Below the pieces are notes generated by a model, which was not told the DNA's origin, searched no databases, and was given only the letters and a program-made list of their open reading frames with translations. Position numbers and translations under genes: made by a program. DNA of 10,329 bases from Alphaproteobacteria bacterium (GTDB taxonomy: Bacteria; Pseudomonadota; Alphaproteobacteria; Micropepsales; Micropepsaceae), in assembly GCA_003451645.1 (NCBI GenBank), contig DMER01000220.1, positions 1,914 through 12,242 on the forward strand, given 5' to 3'. Positions 6,615 through 10,329 of the stretch are shown piece by piece. Positions within the stretch are counted from its first letter, which is position 1. Every line of letters begins with the position of its first letter.

Positions 6615-6642
6615 TTGCTTTCAGGGATTGCCCTGTAGCAAC
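6604..6642 (-). terminator. Intrinsic terminator of the M23 peptidase gene
   Basis: Read on the minus strand, GTTGCT (6642-6637) and CAGGG (6635-6631) pair with CCCTG (6626-6622) and AGCAAC (6619-6614), with loop CAAT and a small T/TT interior irregularity: an 11-bp, GC-rich stem. TA and then six Ts (6611-6606) follow. The stem contains the last codons and TGA of the peptidase gene, and the T-run is the complement of the phasin's final lysine codons. On the plus strand the hairpin also directly follows the phasin stop but has no T-tract, so it would act as a terminator mainly for minus-strand transcripts. Confidence 0.75.
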
Positions 6643-8276
6643 CGCTTATAGGCATCCACCAACGAGGTATAGGGCGGCACCTTTCTGAAGCCTGTCGCCC
6701 CGCCAGGCGCTGTCACATTGGCGAGGATCTCGAAATGCAAGTGGATCGAGGTGGGCTGTCCGCCGAAATCATTAGAGACCTTGCCCAGGCGCTGCCCACG
6801 CTTGACCGGTGAACCGGTGCGAACGGCCAATTGGTCCATAGCCATATGGAGATAGATGTATTCCCGGCCTGACACGCCCTTGAGCTTCACCGACCAGCCG
6901 CCGATGGATGTAATTGTACCGTCCTCAACTGCGACCACCCAATGGACAGCCTTTTTGCAGTCCATCGCGCGGATATCCTGACCCTGGTGGCCTTTGCCCG
7001 TCGAGCAGGCCGGTGTATTCCAGCCGCGCCGCTCGCAGAAATTGTCCCGCCACGGATAGGTATAGTTGACCCGGTCGCAGAGCCCGCCGCCAGGCCCGAG
7101 ATGCCCTCCATTACCATGGACTTGCGAGTTCGGAAATGCGGGGGCCGCCTCGATTGGATAGCGCATGCCCGGCGCAAAGATCGTGTCGGACTTGACCCCT
7201 CCTCCGCTGCCTTCGAGCAAGTCACCGGGCGGATGATAGGTGAAGCTGCGCCCTAAAGGATCGCGCAATCCGGAATCAATAACACCGCCGGGCAGTACGG
7301 CCGCCGGTCTCGACGGCTGCGCAGTTGATGGGCCATCCGCCTGCGGAGTGTTTGCGGCCGGGGGCGCCACAACCAGCGGCGGGCGGGCAGGTACATCACC
7401 AGGATCACCCAACGCCTCGGGCAATTCGGCCTCACCTGCCAGCGGCGCAGGCGGCTGAACTGGACCAGGCGTTTGCGTCACGTCAGGTGGCGGCGCAATC
7501 ACCGGTTCGGAGGGTGTGGGTACCACGGGCGGCACCACCGGCGTAGTTGCTGGGGGGGGCGGCGCTTGCGGCGCCGATGGCTGCGGTACCGGACCGACAA
7601 CGACAGGCTTGGGCGCCACTGGGCGCGGGCGCGATGGCTGCGGTGCAGGACCTAGTGGTACCGGAGGCGGGGGCGTCGCCTCCTGAGGGGCCGGCGCGGG
7701 TATTGGAACTGGAACCGGCTTTGGCGGATGAACTTTGGGGGTGAGGCCCTTCTTAGGCGGCGGAGGTGCAGGCCGGACAGGTGATGGGGCTGCGGGTTGA
7801 CTGCCCGGTTCTGCAGGCGCTGGCGATGGGACCACAATCTCCGGCACCGGCGGCGCAGGCTCCGGAACACTTGGAACTGGCGCAGGTTCCACTGGCTCAG
7901 GCGCAGGCGGCAAAAGTGGCGCAGGCTCGAGTGGCGCTGTTTCGGTCGAAGGCAAAGGTTGAGGCCGCGGGGCCGGTGGCTTTGGGCGGGCCGGCGGTCC
8001 TTGATACCCAGGATCACCGGGCTCGACGATTGGATCGGTTCGAACCACCCCGTCTGCGTCCGGAGGAATATACCCATTCCCCTCAACGGCTCGGGGCTTG
8101 ATTGCCGGTTTTGGTGTGGGCTTTGTTGCAGCCTTGGGCTTTTCGGGTGGTGCTGGCGCTGTCGTTTCGGCGACCACTTGCGCAAGCACAAGGCTCGACG
8201 AGCACAGGGCGACAGCACAAGCCGCTGAGGCCGTGCGAATGCAGAAACTCAGACCACCAAAGAGCGAGCGTGACAT
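6621..8276 (-). CDS. Secreted M23 (LytM) peptidase with long proline-rich linker
   Basis: 551 residues. A signal peptide covers about 1-32 (Arg-containing start, hydrophobic 18-31, likely cut after VLA at 32). Residues 97-330 form a low-complexity Pro/Ala/Val linker; 41 of residues 101-200 are proline. The C-terminal LytM domain (about 395-550) keeps the zinc ligands H430 and D434 (GKGHQGQDIRA) and H514 in the HLH motif (SIHLHFEI), plus H477 (YIYLHMA) and H512, so it should be active. Such enzymes cut peptide cross-links of peptidoglycan in the periplasm. Four cysteines in the domain (C400, C414, C424, C440) could form two disulfides. The linker may let the domain reach across the wall. It lies 15 nt downstream of the exported unknown, probably co-transcribed, and ends in its own terminator. 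Lipoprotein status is ruled out: C25 is preceded by Leu. Confidence 0.9.
   Translation of the reverse strand: MSRSLFGGLSFCIRTASAACAVALCSSSLVLAQVVAETTAPAPPEKPKAATKPTPKPAIKPRAVEGNGYIPPDADGVVRTDPIVEPGDPGYQGPPARPKPPAPRPQPLPSTETAPLEPAPLLPPAPEPVEPAPVPSVPEPAPPVPEIVVPSPAPAEPGSQPAAPSPVRPAPPPPKKGLTPKVHPPKPVPVPIPAPAPQEATPPPPVPLGPAPQPSRPRPVAPKPVVVGPVPQPSAPQAPPPPATTPVVPPVVPTPSEPVIAPPPDVTQTPGPVQPPAPLAGEAELPEALGDPGDVPARPPLVVAPPAANTPQADGPSTAQPSRPAAVLPGGVIDSGLRDPLGRSFTYHPPGDLLEGSGGGVKSDTIFAPGMRYPIEAAPAFPNSQVHGNGGHLGPGGGLCDRVNYTYPWRDNFCERRGWNTPACSTGKGHQGQDIRAMDCKKAVHWVVAVEDGTITSIGGWSVKLKGVSGREYIYLHMAMDQLAVRTGSPVKRGQRLGKVSNDFGGQPTSIHLHFEILANVTAPGGATGFRKVPPYTSLVDAYKRLLQGNP
7287..7990. repeat. Low-complexity DNA encoding the Pro-rich linker
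   Basis: Imperfect short GC-rich units such as GGCGCAGGCTC recur (for example 7855-7865 and 7919-7929 on the plus strand), producing irregular XP and PAP motifs in the M23 protein. No exact long tandem unit is visible. This kind of DNA can vary in length between strains and creates long spurious open frames on the other strand. Confidence 0.6.
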
Positions 8277-8291
8277 GGGCCCTGCCGCTCC

Positions 8292-8999
8292 CTATGGCTT
8301 GGCCGGTGGATCGCCCACCAAGCCCATACTGTTGGCCAACTCCCGCACATAGTCGGGATCGCTGCAGCGCGCATCGGCGAACGGCGACGCACAGGCAATG
8401 TCGAGATGATACGATACCCCAAACCGCGAGAAGCTGATGCTGTGTCCGGTTTCGGTCTGTTCGACCACAACATCCGCCATCTGATAGGTACGCACCGCGA
8501 TGCCGCGGGCCTCACCAGTCAATGAGCGCGCAGCACTGTCATTGCGATCAAGGACCTGCGCCACGCGCGAGCCACTGACCGTGACAACTGCGCCTCCGCC
8601 CAACTGGATTGTCGCCGAATATGTGTCAGATTCGGGAAAGACAAGGGTCGTAGGCTGGGCCGGGGAAAGCGCGCGCGCGCCCGTCGCCGGGTCACCCATG
8701 GTGACAGGTGCAAAGCTGCGCCCCGAGGCGCCCGCAAACAGGGGAACCAAGACCGGCACATTCGGGGTCTCATTCAGCTGCGGACTGGCTCTGAACGTGT
8801 CGGGAATGAGCAGTCGCATTGCGACAGGATTACGGCGAAGACCGCCTGCTCCGCGCGCGACCAGCTGGGTTTGGACCGCATCCCAATCGGGCGCACTCGA
8901 CGCAGTCCGAGGCGAACCGGCAGGGGCCTGCGCATGCGTGATGGCGCTGCCGCAAAAAGCAGCGGTGCATGCCAGCACGACAGCACGTCTCCAGCCCAT
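8292..8999 (-). CDS. Exported protein of unknown function
   Basis: 235 residues that I do not recognise. The N-terminus MGWRRAVVLACTAAFCGSAITHA is a signal peptide with cleavage likely after A23 (THA|Q), so the protein should be periplasmic. After a disordered stretch (24-37) comes DWDAVQTQLVARGAGGLRRN (38-57), then a NVPVLVP segment (80-86), a beta-rich central part (about 117-150, with IQLGGGAVVTVSGSRV), and SFSRFGVSYHLDIACAS (189-205). The mature part has two cysteines, C203 and C212, that may pair. No transmembrane helix after the signal peptide. 15 nt separate it from the M23 peptidase downstream, so the two are likely an operon and may act together at the cell wall; this is inference from position. 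Start supported by the signal peptide; GGGGGC upstream is a poor ribosome site. Confidence 0.8.
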   Translation of the reverse strand: MGWRRAVVLACTAAFCGSAITHAQAPAGSPRTASSAPDWDAVQTQLVARGAGGLRRNPVAMRLLIPDTFRASPQLNETPNVPVLVPLFAGASGRSFAPVTMGDPATGARALSPAQPTTLVFPESDTYSATIQLGGGAVVTVSGSRVAQVLDRNDSAARSLTGEARGIAVRTYQMADVVVEQTETGHSISFSRFGVSYHLDIACASPFADARCSDPDYVRELANSMGLVGDPPAKP

Positions 9000-9100
9000 C
9001 GGCTGCCCCCAAACTCCGCGCGCAGGAATTAATCAACGTTCAGTTTTGACAGATTTGATGGCTTGGCTCAAGCACAGTAGCTTTTCAACACTGGCACAAC

Positions 9101-10329
9101 CTAAATTGGTAGGGTAATCAATGCTTTAAGGCCACCCAACTCGCTCCGCTGCAACTCCAGTTCCCCGCCATGCCCGCGCACGATGTCGCGCGCGATCGCA
9201 AGTCCCAGCCCCACTCCCCCCGCCTCCAGATTGCGCCCTTCATCCAGGCGGTGGAAGGGCCTGAAGGCTTCCTCGCGGCGATGATCGGGAATTCCGGGGC
9301 CGTTGTCGTCAATGGCGATCTCCACGGTTTCTCCCTTTATCCGAGCAGACACCACCGCCCTGGCGGCATGCCGAAGCGCATTGTCCACAAGATTGGTGAT
9401 ACAGCGCCGGATCGCATTGGGCCGCGCCTGCAGGGTCAGTTCCGCCTCAGCATCCAAATCAAGGGTCTTGCCAGAACCCTTTGCATCTTGCGCTCGACGC
9501 GCATTGGCAGCGATCTCTGACAAGAGCTTATTCAAATCGACCTCTACCGCGGTTTCGCCAGAAGCGCCGCGCGCGAAGGCCAAGTACTCCTCCACCATGC
9601 GCTCCAGCTCCAACACATCCGCGGACAGATCCGTGACGTCAGGGCTTTGCGGCATCATCGCCAGTTGGAGCTTCATCCGCGTGATGGGTGTGCGCAAATC
9701 ATGGCTGACACCCGCCAACATCTCCGTGCGCTGCTGAATGGCCCTGCTGACGCGTTCTTTCATGTCGAGAAAGGCGAAGGCTGCGCGCCGGACCTCAGTT
9801 GCTCCGGAGGGCCTGAAGTCGGGCACATCGCGGCCCTTGCCAAAGGCCTCAGCTGCATCGGCTAGACGCTCGATGGGTCTGATTTGATTGCGCAAGAAAA
9901 CGATCGCGATTGCCAGCAGCAGCAAGGCCGTTCCACCCATCCACACCACGTTGATGTGGGTGTTTGTGAAAACGGTGCGCTTGCGGTCAATCAGAACACG
10001 CATCACGGCACCGTCCAGCTGCACACGAATATCCGTGTACCCATCAAGTGTTTCGCCATCGATCCACACCGGACGCTTCGCGCGGCCGCTAAGTTCCCGG
10101 ACAAAGCCCTGCCGCAAGAGGTCGCCCGCAGGCGACTCACTTTCCGGCAGCGTTTCACCTGGAACAATTGAAACGAGGAGCTGGCCCGCCTCCGCGAGCC
10201 TGCCTATGGAGGCACCCCGCTCGGATACTGGCGCGCGCTCATAGGCGCTCACAATCATGGCGACCTGGCTCGCCACTCCGCGTGCCATGCGGAACGACAC
10301 CGTCTGCCATTGCCGTTCCATGAGCAAAT
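9101..10329 (-). CDS. EnvZ-like sensor histidine kinase, N-terminus outside window
   Basis: Two-component membrane kinase. The frame is open to the right edge; the leading TTG at 10327 and ATG at 10321 are not convincing starts, because an EnvZ-type kinase should begin with a first membrane helix that is absent here. Present (numbered from 10327): periplasmic sensor region (about 1-125), second membrane helix (about 126-145), HAMP linker (146-200), phospho-accepting His H209 in GVSHDLRTPITRMKL, N-box NLVDNALRHA (312-321), G-box IDDNGPGIP (339-347), F-box FRPFHRLDEG (355-364) and GLGLAIARDIV (373-383). All catalytic motifs are intact. The DHp and catalytic layout resembles EnvZ/RisS. The cognate OmpR-type response regulator is most likely upstream, beyond the right edge; it is not in this window. 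What it senses is unknown. About 101 bp separate its stop from the exported unknown. Confidence 0.9.
   Translation of the reverse strand, partial: LLMERQWQTVSFRMARGVASQVAMIVSAYERAPVSERGASIGRLAEAGQLLVSIVPGETLPESESPAGDLLRQGFVRELSGRAKRPVWIDGETLDGYTDIRVQLDGAVMRVLIDRKRTVFTNTHINVVWMGGTALLLLAIAIVFLRNQIRPIERLADAAEAFGKGRDVPDFRPSGATEVRRAAFAFLDMKERVSRAIQQRTEMLAGVSHDLRTPITRMKLQLAMMPQSPDVTDLSADVLELERMVEEYLAFARGASGETAVEVDLNKLLSEIAANARRAQDAKGSGKTLDLDAEAELTLQARPNAIRRCITNLVDNALRHAARAVVSARIKGETVEIAIDDNGPGIPDHRREEAFRPFHRLDEGRNLEAGGVGLGLAIARDIVRGHGGELELQRSELGGLKALITLPI

Noticed and set aside
8202..8204. Cys25 of the M23 protein as a lipobox cysteine.
   Set aside because: The residue before it is Leu, not Gly/Ala/Ser, and a normal signal peptidase I site (VLA) follows.
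6942..8437. Several long plus-strand open frames opposite the M23 and exported-protein genes.
   Set aside because: They arise from GC-rich, proline-coding DNA on the other strand, show low-complexity Arg/Trp- or Gly/Ala-rich translations, and lack motifs or ribosome sites.
9061..9073. GCTTG-GCT-CAAGC hairpin downstream of the kinase gene as a terminator.
   Set aside because: Only 5 bp and no T-tract on the minus strand.
8500..9117. A 205-codon plus-strand frame across the exported-protein gene.
   Set aside because: It is antisense to a gene with a clear signal peptide; its translation has no recognisable domain and composition is typical of a shadow frame.

Overview
The window looks like a piece of an alphaproteobacterial chromosome with moderately high GC. 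The lgt / MidA-type methyltransferase / pgeF cluster with a divergent UbiK-family gene, an EnvZ-like kinase and a phasin all fit that class. A Caulobacterales/Hyphomonadaceae-type relative is a guess, not a determination. I see no insertion sequence, phage gene, CRISPR array, tRNA or rRNA. Genes fill almost everything; the largest gaps are about 170 bp (3882-4051), 150 bp (3402-3551) and 101 bp (9000-9100).

Left block (1-3401, minus strand): an operon reading lgt, MidA/NDUFAF7-family methyltransferase, pgeF, then a lipoprotein that runs off the left edge. Every junction is a 4-nt ATGA overlap, so the four are almost certainly one translationally coupled transcript. Lgt lipidates prolipoproteins, and the last gene encodes a prolipoprotein with two lipoboxes in a row. 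PgeF belongs to the laccase-domain family that corrects peptidoglycan precursors, so three of the four genes concern the envelope.

Middle block (3489-6614, plus strand): a divergent promoter region, then a UbiK/BMFP-family protein, a YbjN-domain protein, proC (last step of proline synthesis), a TetR-fold protein whose C-terminal half resembles COQ9, and a phasin for polyhydroxyalkanoate granules. The last four genes are spaced by only 18-40 nt and are probably co-transcribed. Two members (UbiK-like, COQ9-like) hint at ubiquinone.

Right block (6621-10329, minus strand): an EnvZ-like sensor kinase whose N-terminus lies outside the window, a 235-residue exported protein of unknown function, and a secreted M23 (LytM) peptidase with a very long proline-rich linker and an intact zinc site. 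This gene meets the phasin tail to tail with 6 nt between stop codons. A strong intrinsic terminator for the minus strand is built into the two coding ends.

Overall this is mostly ordinary housekeeping and envelope DNA. I found no clear new system. The points most worth a second look are the TetR/COQ9 hybrid next to the phasin, the tandem-lipobox lipoprotein in the lgt operon, the exported unknown paired with the M23 peptidase, and the coding-embedded terminator.
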